This document shows, piece after piece, positions 1 through 5,389 of a stretch of 5,796 bases of DNA. Each line of letters opens with the position of its first letter. The first letter of the stretch is position 1. Below the pieces are notes generated by a model. The model did not search any database, had not been told where the DNA came from, and was given only the letters and a program-made list of their open reading frames with translations. This DNA is from Parvularcula sp. (GTDB lineage: Bacteria; Pseudomonadota; Alphaproteobacteria; Caulobacterales; Parvularculaceae). Where the stretch lies: positions 1-5,796 of the forward strand of contig DNZB01000296.1 of assembly GCA_003506635.1 (NCBI GenBank), written 5' to 3'. The translations under genes and the position numbers were made by a program.

Positions 1-24
1 CGCCGCGCCTTTTCGGGAAGCTCC

Positions 25-732
25 ATGGCGAAACTGACGCGCGCGGCGGCGGCGGAAATCTACGCCCGGTTCAAGGCGGCCGCCCCGGCGCCGCAGACGG
101 AGCTTTCCTACGCCAGCAATTTCGAGCTGCTCGTCGCGGTGGTCCTCTCGGCGCAGGCGACGGATGTTTCCGTCAACAAGGCGACGCCGGCGCTCTTCGC
201 GGTCGCGAACAGCCCCGAAAAAATGGCCGCGCTCGGCGAAGAGCGGCTTGGCGGCTATATAAAAACGATCGGGCTCTGGCGGGCGAAGGCGAAGAACATC
301 ATCGCCCTGTCCGCCGCGCTGATTGAAAAGCACGGCGGGGAAGTGCCGCAGGACCGCGAAGCGCTCGAAGCCTTGCCGGGCGTCGGGCGCAAGACAGCCA
401 ATGTCGTCGCTTCCGTCGCCTTCGGCGCGCCGGCGATCGCGGTCGACACGCATGTCTTCCGCGTCGCCAACCGCACCGGCCTCAGCCCCGGCAAGACCCC
501 GCGCGCGGTCGAGGACGGGCTGCTGCGCGTGACGCCGCCCGACCTTCTCCACGACGCGCATCACTGGTTGATCCTCCACGGGCGCTATGTCTGCAAGGCG
601 CGCGCGCCCGAATGCTGGCGGTGCCTGATCGCCGATCTTTGCACGTTCAAGGGCAAGGCGCTTGCGCCGGGGGCCGGCCCGGCGAAGAAAGCCGCGCGGC
701 GCACGAAAACGACCGTAAGGAAACCCGCATGA
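25..732 (+). CDS. nth: Endonuclease III (DNA glycosylase/AP lyase)
   Basis: Base-excision repair enzyme of the HhH-GPD superfamily: it removes oxidised pyrimidines from DNA and cuts the abasic site by beta-elimination. The 235-residue protein has the helix-hairpin-helix LPGVGRKTANVV at about 117-128 with the catalytic lysine at K123. The VDTHVFRVANRTG segment follows, with the catalytic aspartate at D141. The 4Fe-4S cluster loop is complete as C190-X6-C197-X2-C200-X5-C206. E. coli Nth is about 211 residues; the extra length here is mostly a Lys/Arg/Ala-rich tail after about residue 211, possibly a nonspecific DNA-binding extension (inference). The ATG at 25 has a purine-rich GGGAAG just upstream at 15-20, and the frame is open to the window's left edge, so a slightly longer start cannot be excluded. 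The stop overlaps the pyrF start by four bases (ATGA), implying co-transcription. Family identity is very secure. Confidence 0.97.
   Translation: MAKLTRAAAAEIYARFKAAAPAPQTELSYASNFELLVAVVLSAQATDVSVNKATPALFAVANSPEKMAALGEERLGGYIKTIGLWRAKAKNIIALSAALIEKHGGEVPQDREALEALPGVGRKTANVVASVAFGAPAIAVDTHVFRVANRTGLSPGKTPRAVEDGLLRVTPPDLLHDAHHWLILHGRYVCKARAPECWRCLIADLCTFKGKALAPGAGPAKKAARRTKTTVRKPA
717..721 (+). promoter_or_regulatory. Ribosome binding site of pyrF
   Basis: AAGGA lies seven bases before the ATG at 729, inside the last codons of nth. It fixes the pyrF start there rather than at the in-frame upstream ATG at 612, which would add 39 residues read out of frame through nth and unlike any PyrF N-terminus. 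Confidence 0.75.
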
Positions 733-1439
733 CGCCCGCCCCGAAAGACCGCCTCATCGTCGCCCTCGATCTTCCGTCGACGGAAGAAGCGCGCGGCGCC
801 GTAGCGGCGATCGGGGCGGAAGTTTCGTTCTTCAAGATCGGCTATCAGCTCATGCCCGTCGGCGGGCTCGATCTCGCGCGCAATCTCTCGGCGGCCGGAA
901 AGAAGGTCTTTCTCGATTTCAAGTTCCACGATATCGGCGCGACGGTCGAACGCGGAACGGCCTCCGTCACAAGGCTCGGCGCGGATTTCCTCACCGTTCA
1001 CGCCGAACCGGACGTGCTGAAGGGCGCCGTCGCCGGGCGCGGGTCCGACGCGCGGCTGAAAGTGCTCGGCGTCACCGTGCTCACCAGCCTGACGCAGGAA
1101 AGCCTGCGCGAAAGCGGCATCGCGATGCGGCTTGAAGACCTCGTTTTGAAGCGCGCGGAACTCTGCGCGCGGGCGGGCGTGGACGGCGTCGTCGCCTCGG
1201 CGCGCGAAGCAAAGGCGATCCGCGCACGGTTTGGACGCGACCTTCTGATCGTCACGCCTGGCGTGCGCCCCGCGGGCGCAAGCGCCGACGATCAGGCCCG
1301 CATCGTCACGCCGGCCGAAGCGATCCTGAACGGCGCGGACTATCTCGTCGCCGGGCGCCCGATCGTCAATGCGCGGGATCCCGGCGCGGCGGCGCGCGCG
1401 ATCGTTGCGGAGATCGCGCGGGCTATTCCGCCGCGTTGA
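729..1439 (+). CDS. pyrF: Orotidine 5'-phosphate decarboxylase
   Basis: Catalyses OMP to UMP plus CO2, the final step of de novo pyrimidine synthesis, in the cytosol. The 236-residue length is normal for the bacterial short-form enzyme, a TIM barrel. The N-terminal strand LIVALDLPS carries substrate-contacting D14, and K36 lies in FFKIGYQL. The signature LDFKFHDIGATV at 62-73 supplies the catalytic D63-K65-D68 array. The phosphate-gripping elements are VTPGVRPAG with R180 and LVAGRPI with R210. The start is set by an AAGGA ribosome site and by the normal PyrF N-terminus, and it overlaps the nth stop as ATGA, so translation is probably coupled to nth. The 3' end overlaps the convergent DUF547 gene by 17 bases. 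No key residue is missing and nothing suggests decay. Confidence 0.97.
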   Translation: MTPAPKDRLIVALDLPSTEEARGAVAAIGAEVSFFKIGYQLMPVGGLDLARNLSAAGKKVFLDFKFHDIGATVERGTASVTRLGADFLTVHAEPDVLKGAVAGRGSDARLKVLGVTVLTSLTQESLRESGIAMRLEDLVLKRAELCARAGVDGVVASAREAKAIRARFGRDLLIVTPGVRPAGASADDQARIVTPAEAILNGADYLVAGRPIVNARDPGAAARAIVAEIARAIPPR

Positions 1440-2241
1440 GCGCCCAGTCGTAATCGTAACTGTCGGCTCTTTTTACGCGCTTCAGGCGCGCGGCGAGCGC
1501 CGGTTCCGCATAAAGACGGATGTGATCGATCAGCGCCGCATCATCCTTGCCGAAATCGTCGCGGTACCAGCCGAAGATCTTTGAAAGGCGCGCCTTTCCC
1601 TTCGTCACGCTGACCCCGCGCGGGTGATTGACATAAGCGCGCGCCGCCGCGTCAAGCGCGGCGTCGAGTCCCGCGCCGGTGAAGGGCGCGCGCGCAAGGT
1701 TCGGGCAGCCCATCGACGCGCAATTGACGGCGTAATGAACGCGCGCGTCCTTCGCGAGCGGGCGGATGATCCCGTGCTCGATGTCGTTGAGCGTCAGCGC
1801 CCGCACGCCGACGGTCGCCACCGGACGGTCCCACGGCTTTTCGATGTCGAGGATCGAGGCGATCCCCGGATGATCGAGGATGAGCTTCACCGTCGCGGCG
1901 TTGTAAAGATTGATCCAGAGCGCAAGCTGCTCCTTGCGCGGCAGCGCCGCGGCGTCGGTCGCCGCAAGGGCGTCGATATAGGCGGCGAGCATCGCCTTGT
2001 CCGCCGCCGTCACCGCCTTGTAGCGGACGAGATTGATCCCCGCCGGCCCTTTGACGACATAAGCGTCGAGGAAACGGCCCCAGCGGCCATGATCGACGAT
2101 GACGGGGCTCGCCTCGTCCGACGCTTCAAAGCGCGGATCGACGAGAACGGATTTCGGCGCGAACTGGCGCTCGACGGCCATCTGGGCGGCGGGCGCGGGC
2201 AGGGCGAGGGTGAGCGCGAGGGCGGCGAAAAGCGGCTTCAT
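1423..2241 (-). CDS. Exported DUF547 domain protein of unknown function
   Basis: A 272-residue protein. It opens with a classic signal peptide: MK, then a hydrophobic stretch at about 4-15, then an A-X-A cleavage site near residues 16-19 (APAAQ follows). It is therefore probably periplasmic, with no lipobox cysteine seen. The mature part has the conserved blocks of the DUF547 family: LWINLYNA (108-115), LTLNDIEHGIIR (149-160), HYAVNCASMGCP (169-180), LSKIFGWYRDDF (219-230) and YDYDWALN near the C-terminus. The conserved Glu/His (E155, H156) and Cys/His positions look like possible active-site or metal residues, but no activity is established for the family. An in-frame ATG at 2307 overlapping the maeB stop would add 22 residues; I prefer 2241 because of the signal peptide and an AAGGA site. 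It follows maeB on the same strand, probably in one transcript. Confidence 0.88.
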   Translation of the reverse strand: MKPLFAALALTLALPAPAAQMAVERQFAPKSVLVDPRFEASDEASPVIVDHGRWGRFLDAYVVKGPAGINLVRYKAVTAADKAMLAAYIDALAATDAAALPRKEQLALWINLYNAATVKLILDHPGIASILDIEKPWDRPVATVGVRALTLNDIEHGIIRPLAKDARVHYAVNCASMGCPNLARAPFTGAGLDAALDAAARAYVNHPRGVSVTKGKARLSKIFGWYRDDFGKDDAALIDHIRLYAEPALAARLKRVKRADSYDYDWALNAAE

Positions 2242-2251
2242 CTGCGTATGG

Positions 2252-2256
2252 TCCTT
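2252..2256 (-). promoter_or_regulatory. Ribosome binding site deciding the DUF547 start
   Basis: On the minus strand this reads AAGGA, ten bases before the ATG at 2241. It supports initiation directly at the signal peptide rather than at the upstream in-frame ATG at 2307, which would put a polar, charged 22-residue stretch before the signal sequence. Confidence 0.55.
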
Positions 2257-2272
2257 GTCAGCGCCCGCCATG

Positions 2273-2296
2273 CCCCCGCGCGCGGCGCGGGGGAAG
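2273..2296. repeat. GC-rich perfect hairpin between maeB and the DUF547 gene
   Basis: Nine-base arms CCCCCGCGC (2273-2281) and GCGCGGGGG (2285-2293) are perfect inverted copies around a three-base loop. Neither strand has a T-tract after the stem, so it is not a standard intrinsic terminator; attenuation or protection of the maeB 3' end is possible but unproven. The right half with the next three bases, GGCGCGGGGGAAG (2284-2296), recurs exactly at 4645-4657 upstream of maeB. Confidence 0.6.
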
Positions 2297-2303
2297 ACAG
2301 GGC

Positions 2304-4598
2304 TCATTCTCCCTTTTTCGTCCAGGCGCGATGCTCCGTATCGGGATTATAGGCGGCCATCGCGGCGAGCGTGACGATGTCTGGAACGCGCGCGCCGATC
2401 TGGGCGATCTGAACCGGGCGTTCAAGACCGATCAGCAGAGGGCCGAGAACCGTCGCGCCGCCGATTTCGCCGAGCAGCTTCGTCGAGATCGTCGCCGAAT
2501 GGGCGCCCGGCGTGATGAGCACGTTCGCCTCGCCCTTGAGGCGCGAGAAGGGATAGACCGCGCGCACCCGCTCGTTCAGCGCCATGCGCGGCGTCATTTC
2601 GCCCTCATATTCGAAATCGACGTCGGTGCGCGCGTCGAGGATCGCGACCGCGCCGGCGACGCGGCGAGAATGCTCCGTATCGGGATTGCCGAAGTTCGAA
2701 TGCGAGATGAAGGCGACCTTCGGCGCATAGCCGAGGTCTCGCGCGGCGTGCGCCACCTGGACGCCGATCTCCGCCATGTCTTCCGAAGTCGGCAATTCAG
2801 TGATGTTGGTGTCGGCGACGAACAGCGTCCGGTGCTTGGCGAGGATGATGCAAAGGCCGATCAGGCGCTCGCCGGGGCGGGGCTCCAGCGCGAGGCGCAC
2901 ATTCTCAAGCGCGACGTTGAAATTGCGGGTGACGCCCGTCACCATCCCGTCGGCGTGCCCGTGCGCCAGCATGCACGCCGCATAGACGTTGCGGTCGGTG
3001 TTGACGAGGCGCAGCGCGTCGCGCCGGAGGACGCCGCGGCGCTGCAGCCGCTGATAAAGATAGTCCGCATAAAGCGCGGTGTGCGTTGCGGTGCGGGAAT
3101 GATGGATTTCAAAATCGGCGTCGGCGGGCAGGCCGGCGGCCTTAAGGCCCTCGCGGATGATTTCCTCGCGCCCGATGAGGACCGCCTTGCCGAGCCCTTC
3201 TTGCTGGAATGCGTAAGCGGCGCGCAAGACCGCTTCTTCCTCGCCCTCGGCGAAGACGATGCGCTTCGGGGTCTGCGCCGTCCGCAACGCCGAGTAGATC
3301 TTCTGAAGGAACGACGCCGACGGATCGGTGCGCGCGGCGAGGCTCGCCCCGTAACCGGCGAGATCCTCGATCGGCTTTCTGGCGACGCCGGAATCGGCGG
3401 CGGCCCGGGCGACAGCCGGGGGGATCGTCGAGATGAGACGCGGGTCGAACGGCGTCGGGATGATGTAGCCGGGCCCGTATTTGAGGCGTTTGCCATAAGC
3501 CTCGGCGACGTCGTCCGGCACGTCCTCCCGCGCGAGCCGGGCGAGCGCCCTTGCGCAGGCGATCTTCATCTCCTCGTTGATCGTCCTTGCGCGCGCATCG
3601 AGCGCGCCGCGGAATATGTAGGGAAAGCCGAGGACGTTGTTCACCTGATTGGGATAGTCGGAGCGCCCGGTCGCGACGATCGCGTCGTCGCGCACCGCCT
3701 TGATTTCCTCCGGCGAGATCTCCGGCGTCGGATTGGCCATCGCGAAGATGATCGGGTTCTTCGCCATCGACTTCACCATCGCTTGCGTCGCCGCGCCCGC
3801 GACGGAAAGGCCGATGAAGACGTCAGCGCCCGCCATCGCATCGGCAAGCGTGCGCTTGTCGGTCTCGATCGCATGGGCGGATCGCCACTGGTCAAGCTGG
3901 CGGCCCTTGTGAAGAACGCCCTTGGAATCGCAGACGACGGCGTTCTCATGCGGCAGGCCCATCGCCTTGATGAGGCCGATGACGGAAAGCGCGGAGGACC
4001 CGGCGCCGGAAACGGCGACCTTCACCTCGCGGATCGACTTCCCCGTGATATCGAGCGCGTTCAAAAGCCCCGCCGCAGCGATGATCGCGGTGCCGTGCTG
4101 GTCGTCATGGAACACCGGAATGTCCATGATCTCTTTCAGACGCTGCTCGATGATGAAGCTTTCAGGCGCGGCGATGTCTTCAAGGTTGATGCCGCCGAAG
4201 GCGGGGCCGAGATAGCGCACGCAATTGATGAAGGCGTCGGGGTCTTTGGTGTCGACTTCGATGTCGACGCTGTCGATGTCGGCGAAGCGCTTGAAGAGGA
4301 CGGACTTTCCTTCCATCACCGGCTTTGACGCGAGCGCGCCGAGATCGCCGAGACCGAGGATCGCGGTGCCGTTCGAAATGACGGCGACCATGTTCCCCTT
4401 CGACGTGTAGTCATAGGCAAGGTCCGGATCGCGGGCGATTTCCCTGACCGGCGCGGCGACGCCCGGGCTGTAGGCGAGGGAAAGATCGCGCTGCGTCGCC
4501 ATCGGCTTGGTCGGCGTGATCTCAAGCTTGCCGGGCTTGCCGCGCGCGTGGAAGGCGAGCGCCTCCTCGTCGGAAACCCTGGTCGAGGTGTCGTCCAT
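2304..4598 (-). CDS. maeB: NADP-dependent malic enzyme with C-terminal phosphotransacetylase domain
   Basis: Oxidatively decarboxylates malate to pyruvate, giving NADPH (cofactor inferred from family). The 764-residue length is typical of the fused MaeB type. The malic N-terminal domain spans about 20-160: SLAYSPGVA with catalytic Tyr43, GDLGALASKPVMEGK with the lysines at 92 and 98, and metal-site acids in NLEDIAAPE (E140, D141) and FHDDQHGTA (D165, D166). The NAD(P)-binding domain follows, with VSGAGSSALS at 196-205, FAMANPTPEISPEE and the QVNNVLGFPYIFRGALD block. From about 430 a phosphotransacetylase-like domain runs to the end, including LITPGAHSA; in studied MaeB proteins this part is regulatory, sensing acetyl-CoA, rather than catalytic. 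The start at 4598 keeps the conserved pre-catalytic N-terminus, although its ribosome site is weak (GGGGCG). It is the first gene of a leftward unit with the DUF547 gene. An exact in-frame 18-base repeat lies near the 3' end. Confidence 0.96.
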   Translation of the reverse strand: MDDTSTRVSDEEALAFHARGKPGKLEITPTKPMATQRDLSLAYSPGVAAPVREIARDPDLAYDYTSKGNMVAVISNGTAILGLGDLGALASKPVMEGKSVLFKRFADIDSVDIEVDTKDPDAFINCVRYLGPAFGGINLEDIAAPESFIIEQRLKEIMDIPVFHDDQHGTAIIAAAGLLNALDITGKSIREVKVAVSGAGSSALSVIGLIKAMGLPHENAVVCDSKGVLHKGRQLDQWRSAHAIETDKRTLADAMAGADVFIGLSVAGAATQAMVKSMAKNPIIFAMANPTPEISPEEIKAVRDDAIVATGRSDYPNQVNNVLGFPYIFRGALDARARTINEEMKIACARALARLAREDVPDDVAEAYGKRLKYGPGYIIPTPFDPRLISTIPPAVARAAADSGVARKPIEDLAGYGASLAARTDPSASFLQKIYSALRTAQTPKRIVFAEGEEEAVLRAAYAFQQEGLGKAVLIGREEIIREGLKAAGLPADADFEIHHSRTATHTALYADYLYQRLQRRGVLRRDALRLVNTDRNVYAACMLAHGHADGMVTGVTRNFNVALENVRLALEPRPGERLIGLCIILAKHRTLFVADTNITELPTSEDMAEIGVQVAHAARDLGYAPKVAFISHSNFGNPDTEHSRRVAGAVAILDARTDVDFEYEGEMTPRMALNERVRAVYPFSRLKGEANVLITPGAHSATISTKLLGEIGGATVLGPLLIGLERPVQIAQIGARVPDIVTLAAMAAYNPDTEHRAWTKKGE
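2331..2348 (-). repeat. Copy 1 of an 18-base direct repeat inside maeB
   Basis: The sequence ATGCTCCGTATCGGGATT (plus strand) encodes Asn-Pro-Asp-Thr-Glu-His, residues 751-756, near the MaeB C-terminus. The identical 18 bases recur in the same frame at 2670-2687. Confidence 0.85.
2670..2687 (-). repeat. Copy 2 of the 18-base direct repeat inside maeB
   Basis: Base-for-base identical to 2331-2348 and offset by 339 bases (113 codons), so it also encodes Asn-Pro-Asp-Thr-Glu-His, here residues 638-643 in the middle of the phosphotransacetylase-like domain. Confidence 0.85.
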
Positions 4599-4633
4599 GC
4601 ATTCGCCCCATCAGAAAGCCGTGACGGCGGGAG

Positions 4634-4662
4634 CCTTAGCCCCCGGCGCGGGGGAAGGGCAA
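4634..4662 (-). promoter_or_regulatory. Candidate maeB promoter
   Basis: Read on the minus strand, TTGCCC (complement of 4657-4662) stands 17 bases before CTAAGG (complement of 4634-4639). The -35 keeps the TTG core; the -10 is a partial match to the GCTAnA-like element described for Caulobacter-type housekeeping promoters. Transcription would start near 4627, leaving a leader of about 29 bases. The assignment rests only on this weak pattern match and the spacing. Confidence 0.28.
4640..4658. repeat. GC-rich hairpin upstream of maeB
   Basis: CCCCCG (4640-4645) and CGGGGG (4649-4654) pair around a GCG loop. The stem can be extended past a two-base AG bulge by CCTT (4634-4637) pairing with AAGG (4655-4658). 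It contains the 13-base GGCGCGGGGGAAG that also occurs at 2284-2296, in the same orientation. There is no T-tract on either side. Confidence 0.6.
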
Positions 4663-4721
4663 TCGGCGGCCATTGCGCGGCGGGGGCTCAGCGCCTACCT
4701 CCCGCATTGTTGAAGAAGGCC

Positions 4722-4725
4722 GGAG
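4722..4725 (+). promoter_or_regulatory. Ribosome binding site of nfuA
   Basis: GGAG seven bases before the ATG at 4733, with AGAAGG a little further upstream. It selects this start over the in-frame upstream ATG at 4673, which would add 20 residues not expected before the conserved MFIETEDTPNP opening. Confidence 0.7.
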
Positions 4726-4732
4726 CCGCCGG

Positions 4733-5335
4733 ATGTTCATTGAGACCGAAGACACGCCAAACCCCCTGTCGATGAAATTCATCGCCGACCGGGCGGTCTT
4801 GGGGCTTGGCGCTGACGGGCGCCCGGCGGTCGGCATGGATTTTCCGAACGCGGCGACGGCGGCGGCCTCGCCGCTCGCCATGACGCTGTTCGACATCGAC
4901 GGCGTCGCCGGCGTCTTCCTCGGCGCCGATTTCGTCACGGTGACGAAGGCGGAAGGAACCGACTGGGCGCATGTGAAGCCGGCGATCCTCGGCGCGATCG
5001 CCGATTTCCTCGCCGCCGGCGTTCCGGTCATCGACAGCAAGGCGGCAGCGCCCGCGCGCAAGCCCGCGACCAGCCTCGACGAGTATGAGGGCGATGATCG
5101 CGAGATCGTCGAGCAGATCATCGAGCTCATCGACACGCGCGTGCGCCCCGCGGTCGCGGCCGACGGCGGCGACATCGCCTTCCAGCACTTTGAGCCGCGA
5201 ACCGGCGTCGTCTTCGTCTCGCTGCACGGATCGTGCTCCGGGTGCCCCTCATCGACGATGACGCTCAAAGCCGGCATCGAAAACATGCTGAAGCATTACC
5301 TCCCCGAAATCGCCAGGGTCGAGGCGGTGGCGTAA
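4733..5335 (+). CDS. nfuA: NfuA-type Fe-S cluster carrier (Nfu_N plus NifU C-terminal domain)
   Basis: Scaffold or carrier that accepts Fe-S clusters from the assembly machinery and passes 4Fe-4S clusters to client enzymes in the cytosol. The 200-residue protein opens with MFIETEDTPNP, the hallmark of the Nfu_N domain (about 1-90, ending near the VKPAILGAIADFL helix). An Ala/Pro/Lys-rich linker follows at about 101-115, then the NifU C-terminal domain at about 120-195. This has the helix REIVEQIIELIDTRVRPAVA, the ADGGDI turn and the cluster-binding C168-X2-C171 in GSCSGCPSS. This architecture is usual in Alphaproteobacteria and mitochondrial NFU1, and differs from E. coli NfuA, whose N-terminal domain is a degenerate A-type carrier fold. 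The gene is divergent from maeB and lies 54 bases before the nitroreductase gene on the same strand with no terminator visible between them. NifU-like NFU1-type carrier is the safest name. Confidence 0.94.
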   Translation: MFIETEDTPNPLSMKFIADRAVLGLGADGRPAVGMDFPNAATAAASPLAMTLFDIDGVAGVFLGADFVTVTKAEGTDWAHVKPAILGAIADFLAAGVPVIDSKAAAPARKPATSLDEYEGDDREIVEQIIELIDTRVRPAVAADGGDIAFQHFEPRTGVVFVSLHGSCSGCPSSTMTLKAGIENMLKHYLPEIARVEAVA

Positions 5336-5389
5336 CGGCGCCGACTCATCGAAGCGTATATCCGTCAGCAAACCGGAGCCTGCTCGCCG

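Larger units (their letters stand above)
4599..4732. promoter_or_regulatory. Divergent intergenic region between maeB and nfuA
   Basis: This 134-base gap must hold the promoters of both the leftward maeB unit and the rightward nfuA unit, since the two start codons face away from each other. It contains a GC hairpin (4640-4654) and a candidate leftward promoter (4634-4662). Rightward, only a poor match is visible: TTGCGC at 4673-4678 with TACCTC at 4696-4701, 17 bases apart. No clear operator palindrome, riboswitch or small ORF is evident. Confidence 0.6.

Noticed and set aside
1..37. Possible tail of an upstream gene ending at TGA 35-37
   Set aside because: One frame is open from the left edge to that stop, but twelve codons carry no recognisable sequence, so no gene can be supported.
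1438..1474. Possible pyrF terminator ending in TCTTTTT (1468-1474)
   Set aside because: The only pairing upstream is a four-base GAGC/GCTC with a loop of over 20 bases, too weak for an intrinsic terminator, and it lies inside the DUF547 coding sequence.
1624..2352. 242-codon open frame on the plus strand opposite the DUF547 gene
   Set aside because: Arg/Asp/Glu-rich shadow of the real minus-strand gene, which has a signal peptide and all conserved family blocks. It also runs on past the intergenic hairpin into the maeB 3' end.
2331..4328. 665-codon open frame on the plus strand opposite maeB
   Set aside because: It is the antisense shadow of maeB. The translation is dominated by Arg, Asp, Gly and Ala repeats typical of the complementary frame in GC-rich genes, has no recognisable domain, and MaeB itself is unmistakable across the same span.
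4636..5286. 216-codon minus-strand open frame opposite nfuA
   Set aside because: Low-complexity Ser/Ala/Arg shadow; the plus-strand frame encodes a complete Nfu protein with its Cys-X2-Cys site.
5336..5389. GACTC at 5343-5347, a GANTC (CcrM-type) methylation site between nfuA and rutE
   Set aside because: GANTC sites also occur inside genes here, for example GAGTC near 1667, and a single intergenic site without promoter context says nothing about cell-cycle control.
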